Assembly (NCBI RefSeq): GCF_000226115.1
Contig: NC_016458.1
Location: 7,288,001 to 7,352,000 of the forward strand
DNA: 64,000 nucleotides
Reading direction: 5' to 3'
Source: Thermothielavioides terrestris NRRL 8126
Taxonomy: Eukaryota; Ascomycota; Sordariomycetes; Sordariales; Chaetomiaceae
The position numbers and the translations under genes are program-made. Positions 15,688 to 26,148 of the stretch are shown one piece after another. Every line of letters starts with the position of its first letter. The stretch's first letter is position 1. The notes below the pieces were generated by a model. The model searched no databases and was not told the DNA's origin. It saw only the letters and a program-made list of their open reading frames with translations.

Positions 15688-16687
15688 GATGGTCGATGGG
15701 GCCTGGATCTCTATCTAGGTTTGACTGATATCGAGCAGGTGAACGGGATATTGCGAGTGTTTAAACGGCTCAGGTAAGTGGTTCAAGCGTCGCCCAGTTT
15801 GGTTGACGAGGGCCGGGTTGACGAGGGCCGTTGTGTGAGGATTCCAGGTCGTCGATTTATATCCTGCGTTGGCAGTGTCGGCGCTCTCGCGGGAAAACGC
15901 TTTCCCTTTCTTGAGGGCTTACAATTGCCGCCAGTGCAATGTACACCTCAAGTCGGATGCACCTGCCCTGATGGTGGAATCTTCGCGCTTCTATCCGGGA
16001 CATGCTTACCTAATCCTACAATCGGATTTACTTTCATGTTTTATTTACCCCCTACGCTAGGCAGTAAAGCCAGTTTACATCTGGACATGCTCGATGATCG
16101 CTCTTCAACAAGCAGGGTTCCCATAGTTAATCCGTATTTCCAAGCACTGGGTTGCGGGGCAGCCGAATCACCGCTGCGGGGTCGTCGCTGCGCACTCAGG
16201 CTTTGGATCCCATTACAGCAATGCGACGCATTGACCAAGCAATAGGTCGTCTCAACGTCTCCAGGACTGGAAGCCTGGACGGAAGAGAGGTTGGCGACCA
16301 CAATGACAGGCAACACACACAGCCCCTCCATGATAATCGGTCCTCCTGTGCCTCTGGATTCATCAACTTGAACAGGCTGGGGAAGATGGATATCGGGTTC
16401 CACTTTCACCTTCGGGTTCACTAACAGAGTTATCTGATGATCTCATAGCTTCGTTGAATGAGCCAGGGGTTGCGTTGTTAGTGTACGGATTAACCCGGGC
16501 GGATTTCTCGTTTTGACTCACTCACGATCACCGCCTTCGCACACGACGCATCACCTGGAAAAACCAGGCCGTAATCGCCTTCATGATGACCGTCGTCTTC
16601 GCCTGATCCTAGTGGTTAGCTTGGTCTCCTCGCAAAGGAGCTCCGGGAAAGTCACCTTGGCATTCCCGGAATCGCTCAAAGAAAAGC
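15688..16687. other. divergent intergenic region dehydrogenase / N-acetylglutamate synthase
   Basis: Shared upstream region of two divergent genes. It contains a TGACTCA box and a possible seven-codon upstream ORF (ATGATG... to TGA, 16583-16606) on the plus strand ahead of the N-acetylglutamate synthase start. No other gene is supported. Confidence 0.6.
16514..16520 (+). promoter_or_regulatory. TGACTCA box, likely CPC-1/Gcn4 site
   Basis: Perfect seven-base TGACTCA, the binding site of the general amino-acid-control activator (Gcn4 in yeast, CPC-1 in Neurospora). It lies 167 bases before the ATG of an arginine-pathway gene, a family known to be induced by amino-acid starvation. A seven-base match alone can occur by chance; the position is what makes it credible. 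Confidence 0.6.
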
Positions 16688-18840
16688 ATGTTTGCCCGAG
16701 GCGGTGGCTTGTGGAAGAAGACGGCTTCCGGGATCGCCCAAGTAAGACACGTATCGAGGGAACGCTCTCCCTTTTGCTACGTGGGATAATCAGAACTAAC
16801 GGTCAACCAGTCTTCCATTCGTCGAGACAATGGGGCCAGACGCTACTACTCGTCAATGGCCGAGAGTGGCACCCGGCCTGGAAGCGTCGGCGTGGGTGTG
16901 GCCGAGAACCATCACCCCTCGTCCGTGGACGCAAAGCAGAAGAGAGAATCGGACAGGGTTGGCGGCGTCACCTCCCACATCAACAGCGCCTTGCTGACTC
17001 CCCGTAGCAATTCCTGATCTCGGTGCTCGAATCAGCCGCCACTAAGCGCGACGCCAAGGCATATCTCCAAACTTTCGGTTCGTCCCCAGGTTCGGGGCCG
17101 AAAAGTACGCCCGCTTTCACTACACTCCTGGATGACGGGCCGCAGGGCCTGAGCGGCTTCCCTCGCTTAGTCCAGGGACCCGTCAGGGTACCCCTAGCCG
17201 ACGCTGTCGAGGTGCCGCATATCGCCATCGTCAAGCTTGGGGAGCCCGAGACGTGGGACGATGCGCTCCTCGATGGTGTTGCTAAAACGCTCATGCAACT
17301 GCGGGATCTGGGTCTGCGGAGCGTCATCGTTCTTGACTGCAATCTCGACGAGAGAAAGGGCTTGCGCTGGCAGGAGCTCGTGTCGCGGCAGACCGACCGC
17401 GTCATCCGAGCCATTCGTCGACACGGCTCGCCAGGTGCGGAAGTGGCAGCCTCGGGCATATGGAGGAAGAAGAAGAATGGGTCGCCGCCCAAGATTTCTT
17501 CGGTTGGTGCTCTGGCTACGGACCTCTTCGTTGGGTTTGGGCCAGCGTTCACCAGTCCACTCAAGCACGGCCACATTATTGTGGTACCGCCTGGTGCATT
17601 GGATGAGGAGGCGCTGATGTACACAGCGGCCGATGCGAACGAGATCGTCGTTGCTTTGACAAATTTCTTCGCAGGCCTCCAGTTCGATTCGCGTTCAGGC
17701 GCGGAAGGGAACTCCGAAAACACCTCCGAAGGCCGTCCTGTGCGGAAAGCTTTGGTGGACAGGATTATTGTTATCGACCCCTTTGGAGGGATTCCAGCGA
17801 ACAGTCGCGGAGACGGCGCTCGAGTCTTTGTCAACCTGGAAGAGGAATTCGACATCCTGCAAACTGCTCTCGCTGCTCATGTGCAGACTGGCCCGCCTAT
17901 GACCACTGCAGGTTTGATAGGCAATCCCACTCCGAAGCACACGGAGCACCTCAGACTCGTCCAGCGTACGCTGGCCATTCTTCCATCGACCGCCTCGGCA
18001 GTGATAACCAGTCCGGCCGAGGCGGCAAACCTACGATTCTCAGCCGCCCAGGTGGATCCGACCAATGTTGGGCAGTTCGCCGGCGAGGTCAAGACCAGGA
18101 GGTGGCAGAACCCGCTGATCCACAACCTCCTCACCGACAGGCCTATTTATTCGGCCTCCTTACCCATCGGCAAGATTAAGCCCTCCGGTCGCGGCACCGA
18201 AGTCACGCCGCCGCGCATGCCGACCACTACCTTGGTGAAAAGGGGCCTGCCTGTGACTATCTTCCCTGACCCGCGCTCTGGTCGCTGGCAGCCGCCGAAA
18301 CCAGGAACACCGCGGCTTAGACTCACCGACACGTGCATCGATTTGCCACGGCTCGTCCACCTCATCAACGACTCGTTCAACCGCAAGCTCGACGTCGAGC
18401 ACTACCTCCGCCGGGTCGAGGACAGTCTGGCGGGCATCATCATCGCGGGCGAGTACGAGGGAGGCGCGATACTGACATGGGAGCGGCCCTTTGGCATGGA
18501 CGAAGAGACGGCGTACAACGCCGGTCGGCTCGTCCCGTATCTGGACAAGTTTGCCGTGCTCAAGAAGAGGCAGGGAGCCGGCGGCGTGGCGGACATCGTC
18601 TTCAACGCCATGGTGCGTGACTGTTTCCCGCGGGGCGTGTGCTGGCGGAGCAGGAAGGACAACCCGGTGAATAAGTGGTATTTTGAGCGGTCGTGCGGCG
18701 CGAGGAAGCTGCCGGATAGCAACTGGGCCATGTTCTGGACGACGCCCGAGGCCGCGACGAGCGAGCAGCTCATGAGAGACTACGAGGATGTGTGTAGGAA
18801 TGTGGTGCCCTCATGGGAAGACATGAAGCCCGCAGATTAG
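16688..18840 (+). CDS. arg-14: mitochondrial N-acetylglutamate synthase
   Basis: Three exons: 16688-16741, 16811-16957 and 17008-18840, giving 677 residues. The N-terminus is rich in Arg, Ser and Gly with no acidic residue before position 22 (MFARGGGLWKKTASG), typical of a mitochondrial presequence. The family motif LESAATKRDAKAYLQTF follows right after the second intron (50 bases, GTTGGC...TAG). An amino-acid-kinase-like region comes next, and the C-terminus is the fungal/animal-type acetyltransferase domain, ending with RKDNPVNKWYFERS and WAMFWT. The enzyme makes N-acetylglutamate from acetyl-CoA and glutamate, the first step of arginine synthesis, and in fungi is arginine-sensitive with acetylglutamate kinase. 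The symbol is the Neurospora one (ARG2 in yeast). The spliced start is inferred. Confidence 0.92.
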
Positions 18841-19422
18841 GCTTCGTGGTGCACTGTTGACTGTGACTGGCGTCACCAACCGCACTCGAGCAACTAGGCG
18901 AGTATACGTGCACGCGGGGCGGATGGTGGAAAAGGACTGGGCGGAAGGGTTTGTAATTGAGCTACCTGTCTCATTCAGTGGGTTCATTACCCAACATGCA
19001 CGGATGCACGAAGATTTATTGAATGTCTCATCTGCGACCTCGTCCATTCAGGTCAGTTGAAGATGTCCCAGGCAACATTCCGTAAGGAGTTGCAGAGGGC
19101 TGAACAACCTGGAACCCAGGCCGGGCAGGCAGTGCCCTGTGAGTTGCCTGACGAAACGAAAGCAGGCAGCCCAGGTCATGGATGACGGGAAGCCTCCTCC
19201 AATCACACAAGGGCTTCAGTACTGGCGGACGTTGGCGGGGCGCGTCAGCAGTGGGGCTGGGCCTGTGCTTGGCGGCCCCCTAACAACGGCCCTGCAACGC
19301 TCCCAAAAGCTTGGTTCTCTTTATCAACAACAACCGGTTTCCAGGTGCTGACCGACAATACCATTCTGTGCAAAGTACTCGATCGCGCGCGGGTTCCCAA
19401 GTTGTCTCCCGTTATTGCCAAC
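18841..19422. other. intergenic region upstream of the BAR gene
   Basis: Between two plus-strand genes. No gene or clear motif seen; presumed terminator of the upstream gene and promoter of the next. Confidence 0.5.
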
Positions 19423-20790
19423 ATGGACGCATTCAAGGGTCTCGGGAAAAGTCTCAGGTAGAGATCTCCAGAAACTGCGAAGCCGACCCCCGTCACGGTC
19501 GGTCGAGGAAGCGTTGACGCGGACGATGGCTGACGTTCAACCGCAGCTCTCTGGGCGGGCAGATTACGCCGTTTGCCTCGCGCACCTTCCAGTACACCAA
19601 GGAGCAATTGGGTCAGGCCGATGACAAGGTTCGCGACATGAGTGATGGTGGCTTTGCGAGTCGGGATGATGGCTAATGTCGATGGAAACTGGCAGACTCA
19701 GCTCCCTCCCGACTACATCGACCTGGAGAAGCGGGTCGATGCGCTGAAGGCGGTGCATCAGAAGATGCTTTCCGTGACGTAAGCCAACTGCGCGCCTGCC
19801 CCAAGTCTCGCAGCTTCCTCTGACATTCTTTTTCTTAATTAAACAGTTCGCAATACTCGCACGAGGCTTATGACTACCCGCCCAACATCAAGGAGACCTT
19901 CCAGGACCTGGGCCGCACCGTTAGCGAGAAGGTTACGCTCCTGTCGAATGCCACGTCGCCCGCCGAGGCGCAGGCGGCCCTGACGGCGCCGCCGTCTGCC
20001 AAGCCCCAGCCCAAGACATTCCACCACGCGATCGCGCGCGCGTCGCTGGCCAGCAGCCAGACGCTGCACCAGCAGCACACGGGCGCGGGCGAGGACCCGC
20101 TGGCGACGGCGCTCGAGAAGTACGCGCTGGCGATGGAGCGCGTGGGCGAGGCGCGCCTGGCGCAGGACGCGCAGATCCAGAGCCGCTTCCTGGCCGGCTG
20201 GAACACCACGCTCAACACCAACATCCTGTTCGCGACGCGCGCCCGCAAGGCCGTCGAGAAGGCCCGCCTCACGCTGGACGCCGTCAAGGCCCGCGTCAAG
20301 GGCACTACCTGGAAGCTGGGCGGCCCCTCGCACCGCGCTGAGACGCACGACGAGCACGAGCTGAGCCCCGAGGCGCAGGAGGAGATCGAGAAGGCCGAGG
20401 ACGAGTTCGTCACGCAGACGGAGGAGGCGGTCGGGGTGATGAAGAATGTAGGACCCCCCTGCTGACTGTTTCTACCTGGCGGTGCCATGCGGCTGACCTT
20501 GTTTCCCTTTCTCCCTCAGGTTCTCGACTCCCCGGAGCCGCTGCGCAACCTGGCCGAGCTGATCGCGGCGCAAATGGAGTTCCACAAGAAGGCCCACGAG
20601 ATTCTGAGCGAGCTTGCGCCCGTCATCGACGGGCTGCAGGTCGAACAGGAGGCAAGTCGTGCTTCGGCCTACGCTTTGCACTGAGAAGGGAGGGGGGACA
20701 AAACGACGGGAGAGCACTGTGCTGACACAAAGTGCCGTTGTGCCCTTTCTCCAGGCGAGCTATCGCAAGAGCCGAGAGAGCGCCTCCTAA
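19423..20790 (+). CDS. BAR-domain protein, Gvp36-like
   Basis: Six exons: 19423-19457, 19547-19628, 19696-19778, 19847-20447, 20520-20651 and 20755-20790, giving 322 residues. The product starts MDAFKGLGKSLR and has an amphipathic N-terminal stretch (GGQITPFASRTFQYTKEQLG), then long helices with regularly spaced Lys/Arg and Glu, as in N-BAR/BAR membrane-curvature proteins. It matches the fungal group around yeast Gvp36, found on Golgi and endosomal membranes and involved in vesicle traffic. The last intron begins with GC (GCAAGT) and ends with CCAG; it is accepted because it joins VEQE to ASYRKSRESAS and a stop, while reading through gives an unrelated short tail. Confidence 0.85.
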
Positions 20791-21342
20791 GCGGGCCAAG
20801 GTAAAAAGCGCAGTGCCGGCTCGGAATGGGCTCTTCGCACAAGAGAGAGTGGGCCCTTCTCCGACGGGACATGGCAGGCTGACCTTGCCTGGGGTTGGTG
20901 TGTTGGATTTGTTGGGGAGAGCTCTGGACAGCGCCAGCCCCTGCGGGGCAAGGCGGTTTAGGCAAGCTGTGCTGTCTCTCTCGTTGACAAGGGCTGCTCA
21001 GTTGAACGCGCAATTGGTTTTCTTTTCTCCCCGTGTCTGGCTTTTCGTCTTTGTCATGGGTTTCAGTTGTGTATTTTGGGGATCGTATTGCTGCCGTTAT
21101 ATTCTCATTTTCGAAGTATAGATGCAAGTTTGAACCGGATCCGAGGTTGAACCAGCCCCACCATGCATTCCTGTCTCTGTATCCCGTATCGTTCGCGGCG
21201 ATGCGAGGGCTGGCACCCTTGCCACCTTTGCTGGATCATGACCATGGCGCCGTTGTGTCTTGAGCGAGTCCCCGTGGTAATCGGAGAGGCCTGCCCGGAA
21301 CCATAGGTGGTGCAGTCCGACATTCGCTGTATCGTCTTGTTC
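20791..21342. other. intergenic region before tRNA-Ala
   Basis: 3' region of the BAR gene and upstream flank of the tRNA gene. No coding feature supported; open frames here lack any family signature. Confidence 0.5.
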
Positions 21343-21433
21343 GGGCGTGTGGCTCAGTTGGTAGAGCGTTCGCTTAGCATTATGCCTTCCTGGTGTATGC
21401 GAAAGGTCCTGGGTTCGATTCCCAGCTCGTCCA
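21343..21433 (+). tRNA. tRNA-Ala (AGC) with a short intron
   Basis: Folds as a full cloverleaf: acceptor GGGCGTG/CTCGTCC with discriminator A, D-arm GCTC/GAGC, anticodon stem TTCGC/GCGAA, T-arm CTGGG-TTCGATT-CCCAG. The loop TTAGCAT gives anticodon AGC when about 18 bases are removed after position 37, the usual place of nuclear tRNA introns. The third acceptor pair is G-T (G3-U70 in RNA), the alanine identity pair. One mismatch (T-T) is seen at acceptor pair 6. Confidence 0.93.
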
Positions 21434-21869
21434 ATTCACTTTTGTCTGTCCTCTCTCCGTCGGGGAGATGGCGGTTGTTATTTTGCTTAAATCTTCGTTG
21501 TGAGACGGTGATGCCATGTGGGAAGGTGGTCAGCGCTTAGCAGTCACACGCGTAGGCACCAAGTGCCACGTCAAAGAATCCGGTTCTGGTTTCGGTGCGT
21601 TCCAACATTGCATATGTGTCAGCGATACGCACCTAGAGTAGCTTGTAATGTAAGGTAATTACCGGTACGCTTCCGGCCCCGCTTTAGCCTCATGCAGGTT
21701 GCCCAGTCATCCAATCACGGCCTCTGCTCCAATAGCTATCCAAACGGGCGTCATTGTCGCGCTCGCCTCAAAGCTTCGCCGAGTTCCAGGTGCCACACCT
21801 CCATCGGCCAGCTCCCCCAACCCAGCAGCAACGCAGATCGGCGCTGGGACGCACGCATAGACTGCGAAG
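21434..21869. other. intergenic region tRNA-Ala to LSM4
   Basis: Upstream region of LSM4. Starts with a T-rich stretch after the tRNA (possible RNA polymerase III terminator, TTTT within 10 bases). No gene seen. Confidence 0.5.
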
Positions 21870-22479
21870 ATGGTGAGATTGCGCCCATCCCGGGATTAAT
21901 CCCAATTGTCGAGCTACTGACCTCTGTTTCGGCTTTGGCTTTGTTAGCTGCCCCTCGGACTCCTGAACGCGGCGCAAGGCCACCCCATGCTGGTCGAGCT
22001 CAAGAACGGCGAGACGCTCAACGGCCACCTCGTGCTGTGCGATACGTGGATGAACTTGACGCTGCGCGAAGTGGTGCAGACGAGTCCGGTGTGTCCTCGG
22101 CCCATCATGTCTTGGGGGAGGGCCGGGCGGTTGCTGACGCGGGATGCGTGGCTAGGAGGGCGACAGATTTATGCGGCTGCCGGAAGTTTATGTTAAGGGG
22201 AATAATGTGGGTGATGTCTTTCCGTCTTGCATTCTGCGGGCGCTGGTTTGGTGGGCTGGTACGGTTGCTGACTTCCGTCGCGCTGGGTAGATCAAGTACC
22301 TGCGGGTGCCGGACGAGATCATCGACATTGTCAAGGAGCAGCAGAGTCAACAAAGCGGCTACCGTGGTGGACGTGGCGGGCAAGGGAGAGGAGACCACGC
22401 GGGGAGAGGCGGGGATAGGGGGCGTGGCGGAAGAGGACGTGGAGGCGGGCGGGGTGGAAGAGGAGGCCGGGGGTCATGA
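21870..22479 (+). CDS. lsm4: U6 snRNA-associated Sm-like protein LSM4
   Basis: Four exons: 21870-21872, 21948-22088, 22156-22206 and 22291-22479, giving 127 residues. The first coding exon is only the ATG, followed by a 75-base GTGAGA...TAG intron. The body is a complete Sm fold: [20 protein letters not shown], the Sm1 region with [17 protein letters not shown], and Sm2 with [16 protein letters not shown]. The tail from about residue 87 is almost pure RGG repeats, as in fungal and animal LSM4. LSM4 is part of the LSM2-8 ring on U6 snRNA in splicing and of LSM1-7 in mRNA decapping; the RGG tail favours RNA binding and P-body assembly. All splice phases agree with the family alignment. Confidence 0.95.
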
Positions 22480-23296
22480 ACATGAGCCTAGGCGCGGTTG
22501 TGGTGATGCTCGGCGGAGAAGTCCGGCTATGGATGTTGGACTGTGGACTCTGCGGGAGGAAGACGGCGACATCCTAGTCCCAGATTATCACGGCGTCTTG
22601 GAGGCCTTTCGCAACTTGGCTACGCAGCTCTGCGGGACGCTGGAGCGACTGGTTTGCAAGCTGGCCCTCCTGCGAAGTGATGCCACGACGGCCTGGGACT
22701 CCCGCAAGCTTGGTGGGCCAACTGCAGTTTGCTTTTCACCGGCAAACCGATCTTTCTCAGTAAAGAACCAAGAGTGAAGAACGACGCGATGTACGCGTTG
22801 GTTCATCATGCAGGCCGTCCCTACACTCCAGATGACCACGTGACCTGGCACTGAGGGTTCCATCAGCTGTTTGCGCGGGCGTTGCCGTCTTGGCAGTGCT
22901 ACCAGGGAGCACCCAGGAGCCCGCAGTGTCTCAACTGACTGCGTTAGCGTGAGTTAGTTACCGCCTTTCGAAATGGTTTCCTCTGGCAGAATCTAACCCC
23001 TGCCATTACACAGCAGTTTCCCTGCTGCCCAGACATCATCGAGCGCAGCACGCCCCAGCACACCACGCATCCCAATGACTCCCTAGGTAGCCTGACCTGA
23101 CCGGAGCGCCTCCTAATACGCACTGCGTGTTGCCCGCAGAAAAAGAAAACGAAAAGCTGGCTTCCTGGAGCTGAAAATTCCTGGGAAGGAGTTGAGAGCA
23201 TGCGCAGAGTCTGCAGTGTTGCAACCAGTCTCACTTGAGCCTTCCAGTCCAGTCAAGATTCCAACCAGTTGTTGGCCCGCCTGTCTCACGGCGGCA
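22480..23296. other. intergenic region LSM4 to PPR gene
   Basis: Open frames that run past the LSM4 stop are in another frame and have no support. Holds the 3' end of LSM4 and the upstream region of the PPR gene. Confidence 0.5.
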
Positions 23297-25437
23297 ATGC
23301 GCGCCTATGTTGATGCGCTCTTGCGGGCCCTATGTCCTTCCGTAGATGCGACTCTCCTGTCCGCGGCGAGTCGTGTCCGGGTGCCTCGTGGTCAGGACGG
23401 CGTTGGGTCGCCCCGAAGACACTGCGCCCGTCGGGTCCGCCCCGTGCACACCAGCACTTCGACAAGGGGACAGCCACCCCAGCCGACCCAAATTGAGCAG
23501 TTCGTTGCGCTTGAGGGGTTGCAGCCGGGAAACCCCGGAGCAGCGCGCTCGCGAGATGCAGACGCCGTTGTCTCTCGAGACCCCTCTGCGGCGTGGGCTT
23601 CGCAGCAGCAGCAGCCGCCGCGAGCACCGGCCGGAGACACCCAGCCTCGGCCAAATCCACACCGTTTGATAGAGGCCAAGCGCCGCAAGCTGAAAGCCGG
23701 CACTGTGCCAAGGGAAGTGCCACTCCCGCCGCTTCCTCCTGGCTTGGGCTTCCCAGGGGAAGCATCGAAGAGTGGCATCGAACCAGGTTTAGGCCTTGAT
23801 TCCGAGACAAGGGAGACTCCTGGGCCAGAGCCGGAACCAAACGTGGCGGCTCTCAAGCCATCAGACAGAACTCCACTGACTGCACCGGAGCTCTGCGAGC
23901 TGTCTGATGTCCCGGCGTCCAGGCTCGACAGCACCCCCACGCCCGTCATATACCAGGCACTGCACCTCTTGCCTAGTCGCCAGGGACAAGGCGGCAGGAT
24001 AAGGCACCTTGTCCGGTACCTCGTCGAACAGCGTGGTGAGCCGCCCAGTGTGTCCCTGTATGAAGCGCTCGTCGTCGCAAACTTCGACACAGCGACTGGT
24101 TCGGCAAGCGAGTTGAGGGATATGTTGCTGGAGATGAAGAAGGCAGGCGTGCAACCGTCTCGGAGCTTCTATCACCGCGCCCTGCAGGTATGTACCATGT
24201 CCTCATGACAGGGGGACGGTGTCCCCTTGGCTTCTGTGTGGCCGTTTGGCTGACCATCCCACAGCTGCTTGCGATCCACCCGGACTATCTGTCCCGAAAT
24301 ACCATCCTACGGGACTTGAAGGACAGGGGGATGGAGTTGAATGACAGCGGAAAGTGCAGCGTTGCCTTGGGGTTGCTACGCGACGGCCAGAACGAGATGG
24401 CCCTGGACTACTGGGATGAACTGTGCCGCGACAAAACCGACATACCCGATTGGGTGTTTGAGATCTTCGTCTACGTTCTCACCGCGCGTGGCTTTGTGGA
24501 CGAAGCGCTGCAGGTGTTCCGCCAGCGCCTGGACAAGGTACCGGTTCCTCTTCGCACCTGGTTCTACCTCCTAGAGGAATGCAGCAGGAGCCTGCACTAT
24601 GAAGGAACCACCTTCATATGGGAGAAGATGGTGCAGCCAGGGACGCTGCATCCGGCCGACGGGATCTGCCTCAACGTGCTGAACACGGCGTCGCGCCATG
24701 GAGACCCGGCGCTGGCTACCGCCGTCATCCAACTCCTCTCCGACCGCGGCGTGAAGCTAGGCCTCCACCACTACGAGCCACTGCTCGAAAGCTATGTGCA
24801 CGTCGGCGACCTAGAGAACGCATTTCGGGTGCTCTGCATCATGGCAGGCGCGGGGGTCCAACCGGACCAGTCGAGCACGCGCTCCATCTATGCGATGCTC
24901 AAAGGCTCGCCCGAACGCGTAAAGGGAGCGGTCAGCATCCTGGAAAAGTTGCACAAGGAGCACGAGCTCCCAGCGGTAGCGCTCAACGTGCTGCTAGAAG
25001 TCCTCGCCGAGACGGGAGACATGGCCCGAACGCTCGACACGTACCGCCAGGTCTGCGACCTCTGCCGGTCGGGGCCCAACCAGCAGACCTTCGACATCCT
25101 TCTGGGGCAGGACTGCCGGAGCGCCGACGCGGTGTTCCTCATCTCCGAGATGGACCGCTTCTCCATCAGGCCGTCGGCACCGATCCTCGACAGCCTGATT
25201 TACAGCTTCGCTCTCGACGGCAACCTCGATGTGGCGATGCTCTACCTGACCGAAATGAACCGCTTGGCCGGGTCGTCGAGCTGGCTGAGCAGACGCACCT
25301 TCCTCACGGTACTGCTGCGCTGCTACAAGGAGAATGACCCGCGGCTGCCGATGCTGCTGGAGGAGGCCAAGAGGAGATGGGCCGATATCGAAGAGGAGTT
25401 CGCCAGCCGCGTGACCGAGATTCGCCGTCGTGAGTGA
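23297..25437 (+). CDS. pentatricopeptide-repeat protein, probably mitochondrial
   Basis: Two exons: 23297-24187 and 24265-25437, giving 687 residues. The frame is open upstream, but 23297 is its first ATG, and it gives a start rich in Arg and Ala that looks like a mitochondrial presequence. Residues about 70-200 are Pro/Arg-rich and disordered. From about residue 215 the protein is helical with repeated pairs of about 35 residues (such as SVSLYEALVVANFDT, then SFYHRALQ and VFEIFVYVLTARGFVDEALQ), the PPR pattern. The intron lies inside a repeat and its removal joins RALQ to LLAIHPDYLS. PPR proteins bind organellar RNA; the target is unknown here. Confidence 0.8.
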
Positions 25438-25710
25438 GGTACATGTTACACGTGGCATGGGGGTTGTTGGGCCGGCTCGGTCATGCCATGCTCGAGCTGA
25501 GGGATGTAACGGAAACAAGGATACATATCTCCATCCCGTTGTTCACCTTGGCGAGTGGGTATGTGCTTGTCCACTCGGCCCTACACCCAGCATGAAAAGT
25601 TTCCAACAGCCATCCATATCGCCGACATTGAACGGACCCGTCCCCCGTTTCCCGTAGGGTCGCATTCCGCTAAAACAGAACATCCCCCGCCATGTCCGAG
25701 ACACCACGGA

Positions 25711-26148
25711 AACGACGAGGACTACTTCTACACCGCCGCCGTCCTCGATGGTGTCACCGCCGTGACGCCCTGTCGGCCCGCCAACCGTGGTAGCATCAAC
25801 GTAGGCCTCCTTCTCCACTATGACAGCGGCCGCCACGCCAGCCTCGGACAGGTCAGGTCCGCCTGGACACGCTGCAACATGCTGCTGTCACTCTCTGTCG
25901 ACTCGGCCGCTGGGCAGGGGCAGATGTGGCTCCGTTTTTGTCCTGTCGCTTGATGGCTGCCCCCCCAACGAGGATGCCATCGAGTTTGAGACACCGCCGC
26001 CGGCAGAGCACGCCGCTGGGCTGGAGTACTTCTCCGTTGCCTGGCACGGAACGTTGGAGTGATGGTTTTTCTATAGGCAGTGCCGGCTGTGGCACGACCA
26101 GCGGTCGAGTCCGCCGACGGATCATCCGGACTGGAAAAGGAGTGGATA
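25711..26148 (+). pseudogene. broken relic of a small fungal gene
   Basis: Two adjacent frames read as one protein: DGVTAVTPCRPANRG and VGLLLHYDSGRHASLGQVR in the first, LSLDGCPPNEDAIEF and WHGTLE in the second. The second frame hits TGA and then continues as WFFYRQCRLWHDQ, so the stop sits exactly where a Trp would make TLE-W-WFFYRQC. A frameshift and a TGG-to-TGA change together point to a decayed gene, possibly touched by RIP. I recall similar short hypothetical proteins in Sordariales, but cannot name a function. Confidence 0.45.

Noticed and set aside
22480..22777. Frame continuing past the LSM4 stop
   Set aside because: It is in another frame than LSM4; the LSM4 frame ends cleanly after its RGG tail.
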